Assembly: GCF_030817595.1 (NCBI RefSeq)
Contig: NZ_JAUSZN010000001.1
Coordinates: 1,434,001-1,498,000 of the forward strand
Origin: Neobacillus niacini
Lineage (GTDB): Bacteria; Bacillota; Bacilli; Bacillales; Cytobacillaceae
DNA: 64,000 nt
Reading direction: 5' to 3'
Shown here piece after piece: positions 18,734-27,391 of this stretch (positions are counted from its first letter, which is position 1; each line of letters starts with the position of its first letter). The notes below the pieces were generated by a model, which saw only the letters and a program-made list of their open reading frames with translations, had not been told where the DNA came from and searched no databases. Position numbers and translations under genes: made by a program.

Positions 18734-19612
18734 TTACTTTATATACTCACTGCCTACTAAGTCACCAGAAAGTATTTCAGTAGGAATAATAAATTCTACA
18801 ACCCCCATATACCCCGGTGCCACCTCATATTTATCAAAGGAAATAACTAATTTGTTATCCTGATTTATATAAAAGTTATGGTTTGCTGTTATTTTTTCAA
18901 ACGGGTCTATAGGATTTTCCACTCCTGCATCAAGGATCCAATATACCTTAGTTTTATCTTCCTTCATTTGCTGTTTCATTTGATCTTTAATATTTCCACT
19001 AATCGTTTCAATGTAATTTTGATTTTTAAATAAAATAGGTAATGTTACTATCACTTGTTTTTTCTTATCAATTGTATCGTATTTAAATGTGGTTGAAGAA
19101 GATCCTACAGTATTTACGACATATCTTCCTATAGACAATATTTTTTCATTGTCTGTCTTTACTACATAGCCGCTTTCCACTCCAATATGGCCATCTCCTT
19201 GTTTCTTCAAGGATTCCACTTCTTGCATAAATTCTTGATAAAGCTGTTTGTTCTCTTTTAAATATTTTTCATTTAGGCTTTTTTCCAAATCTTTATCCTT
19301 CAAATTCGAAATACTGGGCACTTTTATGTTTGCTTGATGTTTTTCATCGTCCACCTTAAATTCTACGAATGTCATGACATTAACTACATTCCCAATCACT
19401 GGAACATCTGATAAATTTTTAGCCAGTACTGGATTGGTATTTAATACTATCATTAGTAGTGCAGCAGCAGCTCCTAAGCCGATAAGTATTTTTATAGGTG
19501 TTCTGTTCTTTTTGCGAGGCCTATTTAAAGCTTTATTAACTACATCATCGAGATCTGAAGGAATTTCTATATCCATATATTTAGATTTTAACCTTTCTAG
19601 ATTTTTATCCAT
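18734..19612 (-). CDS. rsiV: Anti-sigma-V factor RsiV (lysozyme receptor)
   Basis: The 292-residue protein closely follows Bacillus subtilis RsiV. It has a cytoplasmic N-terminal part (MDKNLERLKSKYMDIEIP), a single membrane helix at about 42-60 (IKILIGLGAAAALLMIVL), then an extracytoplasmic DUF4179/DUF3298-type region ending VISFDKYEVAPGYMGVVEF. RsiV holds SigV inactive. In Bacillus subtilis, lysozyme binding exposes it to signal peptidase and then RasP, releasing SigV. The gene starts one base after the sigV stop codon, and its ribosome site AAGGAGAG lies within the last sigV codons, so the two are translationally coupled. Confidence 0.93.
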   Translation of the reverse strand: MDKNLERLKSKYMDIEIPSDLDDVVNKALNRPRKKNRTPIKILIGLGAAAALLMIVLNTNPVLAKNLSDVPVIGNVVNVMTFVEFKVDDEKHQANIKVPSISNLKDKDLEKSLNEKYLKENKQLYQEFMQEVESLKKQGDGHIGVESGYVVKTDNEKILSIGRYVVNTVGSSSTTFKYDTIDKKKQVIVTLPILFKNQNYIETISGNIKDQMKQQMKEDKTKVYWILDAGVENPIDPFEKITANHNFYINQDNKLVISFDKYEVAPGYMGVVEFIIPTEILSGDLVGSEYIK

Positions 19613-19613
19613 T

Positions 19614-20120
19614 CTATCTCTCCTTTACTAACTTGGTTTGTTCCATCTGAATTCTTAACATAGATAATGCTCTATATAATCGAGTTTTTATAGTATTTTG
19701 ATTTTCCTTCAATATCTCAGCAATTTCCTCAATTTTTAAATCCTCAAAATAGCGGAGTACGATCACTGTTCGCAACTTCTCTGGTAAATCGTCTAAACAT
19801 CTTTCAAGATCAATATCCTGATAGACATCATGATTTCCATTACTATATAACTCCAGAGTTGCCTCATCCATCACATTGACTCTTCTGTGTTTTCTTAAGA
19901 AGTCCAAAGATTTATTAACAACAATCCTATAAAACCAGCTTTTTAGTTTCTGTTCTTCCTTTAGAGTGCCAAGTGATAAAAGCGCCTTATGAATAGATTC
20001 CTGTACAATATCTAATGCATCATCTTTATTCTTCACGTAACTAAAAGCTAACCTATAAAAATTCTCCTTATTTTCTATGATAAATTGAACAAACACTTGT
20101 TCTTTCTTATGATTCTTCAT
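19614..20120 (-). CDS. sigV: ECF sigma factor SigV
   Basis: The 168-residue protein is a standard ECF sigma factor. Region 2 reads NFYRLAFSYVKNKDDALDIVQE (given here in part) with the downstream KSWFYRIVVNKSLDFLRK. Region 4 reads LPEKLRTVIVLRYFEDLKIE and NTIKTRLYRALSMLR. The coupled rsiV gene identifies it as SigV, which in Bacillus subtilis controls O-acetylation and D-alanylation genes that resist lysozyme. ATG 20120 follows AAAAGGAGC. SigV operons are normally autoregulated; I could not assign a confident TGAAAC/CGTC-type promoter in the ~60 bp upstream. The TAG stop at 19614-19616 is a normal stop codon. Flanking VanY-type genes, one intact and one decayed, fit a wall-defence region. Confidence 0.9.
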   Translation of the reverse strand: MKNHKKEQVFVQFIIENKENFYRLAFSYVKNKDDALDIVQESIHKALLSLGTLKEEQKLKSWFYRIVVNKSLDFLRKHRRVNVMDEATLELYSNGNHDVYQDIDLERCLDDLPEKLRTVIVLRYFEDLKIEEIAEILKENQNTIKTRLYRALSMLRIQMEQTKLVKER

Positions 20121-20174
20121 AGCTTAGAGCTCCTTTTCTATACGAATCCTTTGACTTACTATCAGTAAACATAT

Positions 20175-20199
20175 AAAAAAGCCCTGGTGGTCCAGGACT
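20175..20199 (-). terminator. Terminator of the decayed VanY gene
   Basis: AGCCCTGG (20180-20187) pairs with CCAGGACT (20192-20199). On the minus strand the hairpin is followed by a run of U. It separates the pseudogene from sigV. Confidence 0.8.
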
Positions 20200-20204
20200 T
20201 TCCG

Positions 20205-20819
20205 TTATTTAGAGACTGGTTGTGTATTAAAATATTCTTCAAGAGTAATCCCTTTCGTTGTAACATCTACCGCAACATCTTTACCTACATATCTCAAATG
20301 CCAGGGTTCATATTTATACCCTGTAATCGTATCTTTTCCTTTTGGATATCGGATAATAAAACCGTACTCTGCTGCATTTCGCTCTAACCAGGCAGCCTCT
20401 ATCGTACCAGCAAAGCAATCTTCTGCAGGACACTTGCCATTTCCTCCTGTTACATCAATAGCTAGTCCTGTCTGATGTTCACTTGTACCAGGAAGTGCAC
20501 TGTATGTCCTTGCTTTTTCATACCCATCAATTGCTACATAATGTTCAAAAAGAGCTTTTTGAGTTTGATAAGAGCGATTTCTTCAAATAGACGTTCTAGC
20601 TGAATTGCTGCTTCTTTTCTCATCATTCGTTTTTCACTATTACCTGAAAAGATATAAGGAAGATTTATGATCATCTAGATTATGATGGTTGTTCATTTCT
20701 TTATCATCTTTTTTTGTTTGCTGATTTGAAATTTTTGTATTTCCTTCAACAACATAGTATCGACCCTGACAACCTGAAATAATGAATAATGCTAGAACGA
20801 TGATAGTGGATTTTTTCAT
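20205..20819 (-). pseudogene. Decayed VanY-family D-Ala-D-Ala carboxypeptidase lipoprotein
   Basis: The 5' part, from ATG 20819, reads a lipoprotein signal (KKSTIIVLALFIISGCQG) and a polar linker, then hits a stop near 20640. In another frame the sequence goes on as LPYIFSGNSEKRMMRKEAAI. A third segment then reads RSYQTQKALFEHYVAIDGYE, SEHQTGLAIDV and EPWHLRYVGKDVAVD, ending with TAA at 20205. The stretch that should carry about 14 residues up to SGYRS is missing. So there is at least one frameshift plus a frame-changing deletion, and the zinc-site half survives only as a fragment. It is a paralogue of the gene at 17182 but lacks SH3 repeats. Confidence 0.88.
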
Positions 20820-21198
20820 TGATAGGTTTCTGTAGAACGGACACTCCTTTCTATTTACCATACAAGTAAATAATAAATGCATAATAATATTTACCTGAGA
20901 GGATAATTCTAATGATTTGATTACTATTTCATTAGAAGATGAAACCATGGTTTAGTAAACATAATCTTTAATAATTCAGAACAAGAAATGAAATATATGT
21001 GAGTTCATTTTTTTTTGATTACTTTTCACCTGAAAAACAGTAGTCTCATCTACTTCTTCGACAATCATTTGATTATATAGCCTCCTTCTAATAACTAGCT
21101 TTTGACTCAACTTTTTATATTTTATTATTGATTCCATAGCATGTAAAATATCCCTTAGTCATGTATACTTGATTAAAACTCATACAAAGGAGTTTACT
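20820..21198. other. Intergenic stretch, promoters only
   Basis: It separates the decayed VanY gene (minus) from the LysR gene (plus). It is AT-rich with no supported frame. The open frame that continues upstream of 20819 to 20948 has no ribosome site or protein-like signal and is taken as chance. Confidence 0.4.
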
Positions 21199-22098
21199 AT
21201 GAATATTGAGCAATTAGAGTATGTTGTCGAAGTTGCGAAAACGAAATCCATCTCCATTGCTTCTGAAAATCTAAAGATATCACAGTCTGGAATTAGCCGA
21301 TCCATTAGTAATTTAGAAAATGAATTAGGTATGAAACTATTTAACAGATCAAAATCAGGAACCCTACTCACAGAAGATGGTGAAAAAATTGTAAAAATAG
21401 CTTTTGAAATTGTTTCCAAGCTTCAACTGTTAAAAGAAGAGGCTCAAGAAATAACGACCAATATCCATGGGAAATTAAAAATCTCATCAAGTCCGAGTGT
21501 AATGACCCTATTATTAAAAGTAATTCCGCTTTTTAAAAAAGATTATCCCGGGGTTAAACTGGAAATAACGGAACAACCAGAAAATGAAATTATTGATGAT
21601 ATTAGAAATAATAGGATCGATATTGGTTTAGTCTACATTAATGAAAATATTCAAAACTCGAATGATTTAAAATATGGGACCTTAGTATCTGGAAAATTAA
21701 ATGTCTGTGTCAATAAAAACTCCCCTTTATCTTTACATCACACGTTATCTCCAACGGAAATCTTAGATCAACCCCTTGCCATGTTTAATGGGGTTAATAT
21801 GAAAAAATTTATTGAACAGTTTTTCAATGATTATGGGGAAATGGAAGTTCTGTTTATGTCGAATAATTCAGAGACCGTAAAAAGAGCGGTTGTTGATGGC
21901 ATAGCGATTACCTTTATTATTGATTTGGCATTAAATGATGATATCTATGTAAAGAATGGAAGCATTGTTCTTATTCCATTAATAGATTGTGGATTTACAA
22001 CAATTCCATTCGGATGGATTCGATTAAATAATCAATATTTTAGCTATCTAGAAAGGGAATTTATTAAATATTTGCAAATCGTCTCAGCAGATTATTAG
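21199..22098 (+). CDS. LysR-family transcriptional regulator
   Basis: The 299-residue protein starts MNIEQLEYVVEVAKTKSISI, a typical LysR winged helix (SQSGISRSISNLENELGMKLF), and continues with a periplasmic-binding-protein-like effector domain (KLKISSSPSVMTLLLKVIPL, NRIDIGLVYI). ATG 21199 is chosen because AAAGGAG lies at 21186-21192; the frame opens earlier, at 21169, without a site. No obvious divergent target is intact: the nearest gene upstream is the decayed VanY and the next downstream is the nuclease. Its effector and regulon cannot be told from context. Confidence 0.9.
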   Translation: MNIEQLEYVVEVAKTKSISIASENLKISQSGISRSISNLENELGMKLFNRSKSGTLLTEDGEKIVKIAFEIVSKLQLLKEEAQEITTNIHGKLKISSSPSVMTLLLKVIPLFKKDYPGVKLEITEQPENEIIDDIRNNRIDIGLVYINENIQNSNDLKYGTLVSGKLNVCVNKNSPLSLHHTLSPTEILDQPLAMFNGVNMKKFIEQFFNDYGEMEVLFMSNNSETVKRAVVDGIAITFIIDLALNDDIYVKNGSIVLIPLIDCGFTTIPFGWIRLNNQYFSYLEREFIKYLQIVSADY

Positions 22099-22265
22099 AA
22101 AGGAAAGTATACAAGGTTTGGGTGAGAAAATTATTCTTTCATTCTCACTATGTTTATTCAACTTAAGCGTTTGATTTACGATATGTGGCTCGGGTATGAT
22201 TTAGTGTTAACTTGAACCTAGAAAGCTCAACTTGCTCCATTCTTCAAAGTTATCTGTAAAATAAA

Positions 22266-22298
22266 AAGTGCATTACTCCTTCTTGAAGTAATGCACTT
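22266..22298 (+). terminator. Hairpin terminator downstream of the LysR gene
   Basis: AAGTGCATTAC (22266-22276) pairs with GTAATGCACTT (22288-22298), an 11-bp perfect stem followed by CAGTTT. Confidence 0.65.
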
Positions 22299-22412
22299 CA
22301 GTTTATTTACACTCATTTATTCAATTTTTCTTACGATAGATTTTATCTGAAGACTTATCAAGAAAGTTAATCCTGTTGTTGTTTAATAATTTTACTTTTT
22401 TTTGATCTTCAT

Positions 22413-22445
22413 AAAAAAGGCAGGTTACCTAAACAGCAACCTGCC
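22413..22445 (-). terminator. Terminator of the secreted nuclease gene
   Basis: GGCAGGTT (22419-22426) pairs with AACCTGCC (22438-22445). On the minus strand it is followed by six U residues and lies 7 bp past the stop codon. Confidence 0.9.
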
Positions 22446-22452
22446 TTCTATC

Positions 22453-25400
22453 TTACTTCCCGTTTTTCTTTAAAACATCAACAATCGTTGCCTTACTAAC
22501 ATTGCCAGCAGCATCTGTTGCCGTCACGCTTAATAAATTCTTATGTTTTTGCTTTGGCACAGATACTTTAAACTTACCGTCCGCATCTGCTACAGCTGAG
22601 CCCAGCTCTACCTTACCCAACATGACCTTAACACTTGCTCCAGCTTCTGTTGTTCCTATGATAACCGTATCATTGTGAATGACAGGATATACTTTTGGTT
22701 TAACTGGAGGTGTTACGTCCACTACCGTCACTATTGTCACATCACTTACATTACCAGCACCATCTGTTGCAGTAACGGAAAGTTCCGTTCCAGCTGCTTG
22801 CTTTGCTATTTCGACGATAAAACTACCATTCTCCAATGCCGTGCTTGAACCAATAACGGTTCCATTCATCGATACTTCAACTATTGCACCTGGTTCGGAT
22901 GTTCCAGTCACTTGTGTCGATTGGTCAGTTACTTCGTTTACAGAAGGAGCCTCTGGAGCTTCGCTATCCTCAACTTCTTGTACAATTCTACCTTCAACCA
23001 CTGGAGAAACTGGGTTGACTTTTTCTAAATAGGAAGTAAACACTTCAAAGTCTACAATGTATAACTCTGCGATTCGACCTTCGTCCTTCGCTGTTTTAAA
23101 CATGCTGTAGCCATCGCCGCCGTCGGCCGTGAAGGCATTGGTTGCTACGCGATACAGCTTATCCAGTTGAAGTTCTTCATATCCATCACCCGTTAATGCC
23201 TCAACATGCCAGACGCGATCACCAACAGGTTTCGCTGGATCGTACTTGAATTTTAAGCCTGATACTTGCATAAATCCACCTGCACCGGGTGTGCTCACAC
23301 TATGTTCTAATGCCGCAAGGATTTCCTCACCTGTTAGTTCAAGAGTAACTAGGTTGTTACCGAATGGCAGAACCGTTAATATTTCTCCTAACGTGATATC
23401 TCCTTGGTCAATTGAGGCACGAATTCCACCGCCATTTTGCATCGCAATATATGTTGGAATGAACTCATTTGCTTTAGCTGCCATACCGTCTGCAATTAAG
23501 TTTCCTAGATTGGTCTCCTTGCTGCGAACATCATCACGGACTCCATTTAATGCAACCGATGTATTTCCTACTACCTGTTTTTGCAGTTCTATTAATGGAG
23601 CTTTGAATTCCTCCACCTTTGCTTTGGCAGCAGCATCTTCCGTAAACTTACTTAAATCCTTTAGTTCGCCAGAGTATTCCGCTATTACACCATTTTCATC
23701 GAATATTACATCAAGGACACCTAGGTATTTTAAATACTCATTAGCTTGGACAATTAATGTTGGCTCCTCTTTTTCTACAACAACCGGAGCATCCAGTTTT
23801 GTATGGGAGTGTCCGCCAACAATCACGTCAATACCATCTACTTTTTCCGCTAAATCCAAATCTGGTTGATAGCCTAAGTGGGATAAAGCAATAATTTTGT
23901 CCACACCCTGTGCTTCTAGACTATCAATTGTCTCATTTGCTTTTTCGACTGCATTCTCAAACTCAATGTTATCTCCAGGATTCGCTAGGAACGATGTATC
24001 TTCCGTTGTTAATCCAAAGATCCCTACCTCTTCACCATCAACTTCTTTAATAATCGCCTGGAAGATTTCTCCTTGTTCATTTGTTCCGCCGATTGAGGTA
24101 TTGAATAGTCGCCCTAGATCAGCATCTTTAGCCATATTTACGTTGGAAGACACAATCGGGAACTCAGCCTGCTTAATGAAGTTCGCTAGTGTCGCCGAAT
24201 CCTTATCAAACTCATGATTTCCAAGTGTCATGGCATCAAAGTCTAATTGATTCATAAAATACAAGTCTGCTAGTCCTGAATACTGTCTGAAATATAATGT
24301 TCCCGAGAACACGTCACCTGCGTTTAACAACAGGCTATTTTCCTTCTGAGAACGCATTTCGTTCACAGCCGTTATCAACTTAGGGAATTGCTCTACATAT
24401 GCATGTGTATCGTTTGTATGAAGAACAGACAATGTAAATGGTCCTTCTTCTACGGCTAGATCTAATTGAGCAACAAGTGCATCATGATCACTGGCGCGTC
24501 CATGCTCTTCCATATATGGAGAATTAAAGTTCACGATATCGAGTTTCGCTGCTTCAGCTAAGTTATTAGATACTAAAATATGATCTAATACTTGTGCATT
24601 TCCTTGATAGTTGTATGTGTATCTTTCAGAAGCAGGCAGCGTTTCAACTAAGTTCGTTAAATCATCACCTTTTAAAGCTGCTAACGGTACAGAAAACTCA
24701 AAATCGTTTAAGTCACCTAATACTACTACATTGGCGTCTTTGTTCTTTTCTTTTATGTCAGAAACAAAGTTATTTACGATTGTAGCAATTTGCACACGTT
24801 GCGCTTCACTTTCAAGGTAAGGTGGTTGATTTTTTCCAAATAAAGGCTGATCTCCACCTTTTGAGTTGAAGTGATTATTAATCACAATAACTTCTTCACC
24901 TTGGAAAGTGAACTCAGCAGCAAGTGGCTTACGGCTGCTGTTGAAGGCTTCGTTTGTCGGGTCAATGCGGCCAGGGTTTAAGGTAAGAGAACCATTTTCA
25001 TAGGCAACAGCGCTTGTGGCATTTCCTTTTGGTGCCTCATTTAAAGTCACACGTTGAGGATTGTATAGATAGCCCACTCGGATATTTCCTCCCGGAACTC
25101 CACCGTCTTTGCCGTTAACTGGAGCAATTTCTGTCCAAGCATAGGTTGGTCCGCCAAATCCTTTGATCGCATCACTTAAAGCCTTATAGTTTGCATCAGC
25201 TGTGACCACACCATTATTCGTTTCCCCACTTTCGTCCAGCACTTCAACTAGCCCAATGATATCTGGGGATCCTAGGTTCTCGACCATTGATTTTGCCAGC
25301 TTATCACGTTTAGAAGTGTCTGATGCTACGAAGTTTTCAATATTATAGCCAGCAATGGTTAGCTTATCTTCTTCTTTTTGAATAGTTGTTACTTCATTGT

Positions 25401-26622
25401 TTCTTTCTCGTTCTATTAGATTAGGTAAATCAGCTGCTTTTGTTAAAATCTTGAAATTACTAAAGGTATAGCTTACCACTCCTGTGACTGTACCATTAAA
25501 TGAGTCACCCGCTTTCGTTTCAAAGCTGCGATCATCAAGCTGAATAAGCATTTTCTCAGGATTTTGATTTTCATTTGTTAATAGAGGTGTTCCTTCTTTT
25601 GTATAAGCTTTTCCATTTACTTGACTCGTAATGACAGGTATCTCACCATATTTCTGTGGACCTGTTATTGTTGGATTTTCAATCGAAACAAGCATTCCTT
25701 CTAGGCTTTCATAGAAATCAATGCCATCTTCTGACGGATCAAATGTCTTGAGTTGATCGTTGTCAATGACAGAAGTTGGAGGGATTACGTCCCTTCCAAT
25801 AACCAGTGGAGCAGGTAGCTGATTTTCACTAGAAACCTTAGTGATTTTTCCTGATTGGGCATTAATTTCTGTCATCGCTAAATCGGTTTGGAGTTTCTCG
25901 TCGTAACCATCTAGTACCCACTCTTTTACAAGACCAGAAACATTTACACGATCCCCGACGGCAACATTGTGAGCTGGCTTGTATACAAGAAGGCCTTCTG
26001 ATGTAATAGAACTGTCATCTGGATTCGGGTCTTGCATGTAGAAATTGCTGCTATCTACTACATAGGTAACAACACCCGGTACATCTACTACATTTTTGTC
26101 TTTATATGGTGAGGTATGAGATTGACCTTGGATGTCACGGATTTTTAATCCTGTTTCACCTGTTACTGGAGGTTCTTCTGGAGGTGGCGTTGTGCTATCA
26201 AACGACATGGCTGTTGGTGTTCTCAGTCCTGGTACTGTGAAATAAGCTTGAAGTGAACCAGTAACAAAAACCTTTTTACCTATGATTGAGGGATTCGTTG
26301 CTAATCCAAAGGTTGGGCGGAAACCAGAAGTGATTTGAATAGGTAATATTTTCGTTGCATCTCTTTCAGTAGGGCTATCTGCGATGGCGAAATTAAGATC
26401 ATCTCTAAATGGAGGATCAAAATCATATGTTGCCTTCCCATTACTTCCGCCTGTTGTATAACCTACAATATACCCTGCAACTGTTGCTGTCCCTGTATTA
26501 TTGGCAATTGCCTGTGCAACCGTTATAGGTTCAGCCGCTTGTGCTCGATATGGAAGAACCATACCTATCAGCAAGACAAACATGGTCGTTAAAGCAAATA
26601 TTTGTTTTCTAAGCCTCTTCAT
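22453..26622 (-). CDS. Secreted multidomain nuclease / 5'-nucleotidase (YhcR-like)
   Basis: The 1389-residue product has a signal peptide (1-30) and OB-fold-like regions at about 33-145 and 157-400. An endonuclease/exonuclease/phosphatase domain spans about 420-722 (GYNIENF, NNHFNSKGG, VVLGDLND, LDHILVSN, SDHDALV). A calcineurin-like 5'-nucleotidase domain follows from 729 (LHTNDTHAYVE, NAGDVFSG, LGNHEFD, GGHSHT) with its C-terminal substrate domain (NGGGIRASIDQG, LPFGNNLV). Two Ig-like Big_6 repeats end the protein, each closing on SVTATDGAGNVS or SVTATDAAGNVS. It should cut extracellular nucleic acids and dephosphorylate the nucleotides. Bacillus subtilis YhcR is comparable. No LPXTG sorting signal is present, so it is probably released. 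GGAGGG precedes ATG 26622. Confidence 0.93.
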   Translation of the reverse strand: MKRLRKQIFALTTMFVLLIGMVLPYRAQAAEPITVAQAIANNTGTATVAGYIVGYTTGGSNGKATYDFDPPFRDDLNFAIADSPTERDATKILPIQITSGFRPTFGLATNPSIIGKKVFVTGSLQAYFTVPGLRTPTAMSFDSTTPPPEEPPVTGETGLKIRDIQGQSHTSPYKDKNVVDVPGVVTYVVDSSNFYMQDPNPDDSSITSEGLLVYKPAHNVAVGDRVNVSGLVKEWVLDGYDEKLQTDLAMTEINAQSGKITKVSSENQLPAPLVIGRDVIPPTSVIDNDQLKTFDPSEDGIDFYESLEGMLVSIENPTITGPQKYGEIPVITSQVNGKAYTKEGTPLLTNENQNPEKMLIQLDDRSFETKAGDSFNGTVTGVVSYTFSNFKILTKAADLPNLIERERNNEVTTIQKEEDKLTIAGYNIENFVASDTSKRDKLAKSMVENLGSPDIIGLVEVLDESGETNNGVVTADANYKALSDAIKGFGGPTYAWTEIAPVNGKDGGVPGGNIRVGYLYNPQRVTLNEAPKGNATSAVAYENGSLTLNPGRIDPTNEAFNSSRKPLAAEFTFQGEEVIVINNHFNSKGGDQPLFGKNQPPYLESEAQRVQIATIVNNFVSDIKEKNKDANVVVLGDLNDFEFSVPLAALKGDDLTNLVETLPASERYTYNYQGNAQVLDHILVSNNLAEAAKLDIVNFNSPYMEEHGRASDHDALVAQLDLAVEEGPFTLSVLHTNDTHAYVEQFPKLITAVNEMRSQKENSLLLNAGDVFSGTLYFRQYSGLADLYFMNQLDFDAMTLGNHEFDKDSATLANFIKQAEFPIVSSNVNMAKDADLGRLFNTSIGGTNEQGEIFQAIIKEVDGEEVGIFGLTTEDTSFLANPGDNIEFENAVEKANETIDSLEAQGVDKIIALSHLGYQPDLDLAEKVDGIDVIVGGHSHTKLDAPVVVEKEEPTLIVQANEYLKYLGVLDVIFDENGVIAEYSGELKDLSKFTEDAAAKAKVEEFKAPLIELQKQVVGNTSVALNGVRDDVRSKETNLGNLIADGMAAKANEFIPTYIAMQNGGGIRASIDQGDITLGEILTVLPFGNNLVTLELTGEEILAALEHSVSTPGAGGFMQVSGLKFKYDPAKPVGDRVWHVEALTGDGYEELQLDKLYRVATNAFTADGGDGYSMFKTAKDEGRIAELYIVDFEVFTSYLEKVNPVSPVVEGRIVQEVEDSEAPEAPSVNEVTDQSTQVTGTSEPGAIVEVSMNGTVIGSSTALENGSFIVEIAKQAAGTELSVTATDGAGNVSDVTIVTVVDVTPPVKPKVYPVIHNDTVIIGTTEAGASVKVMLGKVELGSAVADADGKFKVSVPKQKHKNLLSVTATDAAGNVSKATIVDVLKKNGK

Positions 26623-26926
26623 GAGTTTCCCTCCTAAATCTATTAAAATAAACCTCTATAAAAGTAGAACTTCCTATATCTACAAATCTATGAAATTTTC
26701 CTCCTTTCTTATGTAGGGAAGTACTACAGATATACACTTAACATACCATTTACTTTTGTACATTCGTTCTTTTTAACGAAACATTTACTCATTCTATACA
26801 AAACTCCAATAAAGTTTACATAAGAAAAATATTGATTTCACTTCTATCATACTATTTTTCCAAAAATTCTCAAATAAGAACAATTACCTGCAACCATACT
26901 CCTACTAGATTAGTGATTTGATAGAA
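26623..26926. other. Intergenic stretch upstream of the nuclease gene
   Basis: It holds the nuclease promoter region and no supported gene. Nothing distinctive was recognised apart from AT-richness. Confidence 0.4.
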
Positions 26927-26960
26927 TCAATAGACTTTTTCAAGACGCTGTAATTGTTTT

Positions 26961-27086
26961 TGTAGAAACTGTATAGTTTTTTGTAGAAGCTGTATGGTTT
27001 TTTGTAGAAACTGTACACTTTTTTGTAGAAGTTGTACGCTTTTTCGTCTAAGCTCTATGGTTCGCTGCAGAAACTGTACGCTTTTT
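26961..27086. repeat. Six tandem 21-bp repeats
   Basis: Units with the consensus TGTAGAAACTGTACGCTTTTT start at 26961, 26982, 27003, 27024, 27045 and 27066, exactly 21 bp apart; degenerate copies flank them at 26940 and 27087. On the minus strand an open frame (27124 to 27001 and on to 26927) reads the array as heptads such as KSVQLLQ, KTIQLLQ and KTIQFLQ, an ideal coiled-coil pattern. The frame begins right after a terminator U-tract and has no ribosome site, so translation is doubtful. Confidence 0.85.
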
Positions 27087-27122
27087 GTAAATATACCGGC
27101 TACAGCAACCGTATTTTCATAC

Positions 27123-27151
27123 AAAAAAGAGGACCTTCCTAAGAAAGTCCT
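27123..27151 (-). terminator. Hairpin with U-tract on the minus strand
   Basis: On the minus strand AGGACTTTC pairs with GAAGGTCCT (one G-U), followed by CTTTTTT. It lies between the arabinanase gene and the 21-bp repeat array. Confidence 0.7.
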
Positions 27152-27345
27152 ACCAAATAAACTACCAACTATCGATTGACCATTATCTCCAAAATAGATT
27201 GGCTGGTCCTGACAAGCTTTTCAATTCCTGTCTTAATTCGTTTTTCAGGGTGCATAACGGCATGTCTAATCGTTCTTTTATCAATCATTCTCGATTTTTC
27301 TTTTAAGACAAAGGCATGCTCTTTGGTAATTTGGGAATCGCAACC

Positions 27346-27377
27346 CAAAAAGGTGATACAGAAATTGTACCACCTTT
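27346..27377 (-). terminator. Terminator of the arabinanase gene
   Basis: On the minus strand AAAGGTGGTAC pairs with GTATCACCTTT (one mismatch), ending in TTTTT, directly after the stop codon at 27392. Confidence 0.75.
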
Positions 27378-27391
27378 GATTGGTCATCATT

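Larger units (their letters stand above)
22099..22452. other. Intergenic stretch holding two terminators
   Basis: No gene is supported. It contains the LysR-side terminator (22266-22298) and the nuclease-side terminator (22413-22445). An imperfect GTGAGAA...TTCTCAC hairpin lies just after the LysR gene, near 22130. Confidence 0.55.

Noticed and set aside
23246..23869. Long plus-strand frame of 207 codons opposite the secreted nuclease
   Set aside because: It is antisense to the metallophosphoesterase domain, which has all its motifs. The frame is a by-product of codon bias on the coding strand.
26940..27107. CRISPR array
   Set aside because: Units are directly adjacent with no spacers, and no cas genes are present.
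26927..27124. 65-codon minus-strand frame made of heptad repeats, as a gene
   Set aside because: It starts at the end of a terminator U-tract without a Shine-Dalgarno sequence. Its coiled-coil appearance follows automatically from a 21-bp tandem repeat.
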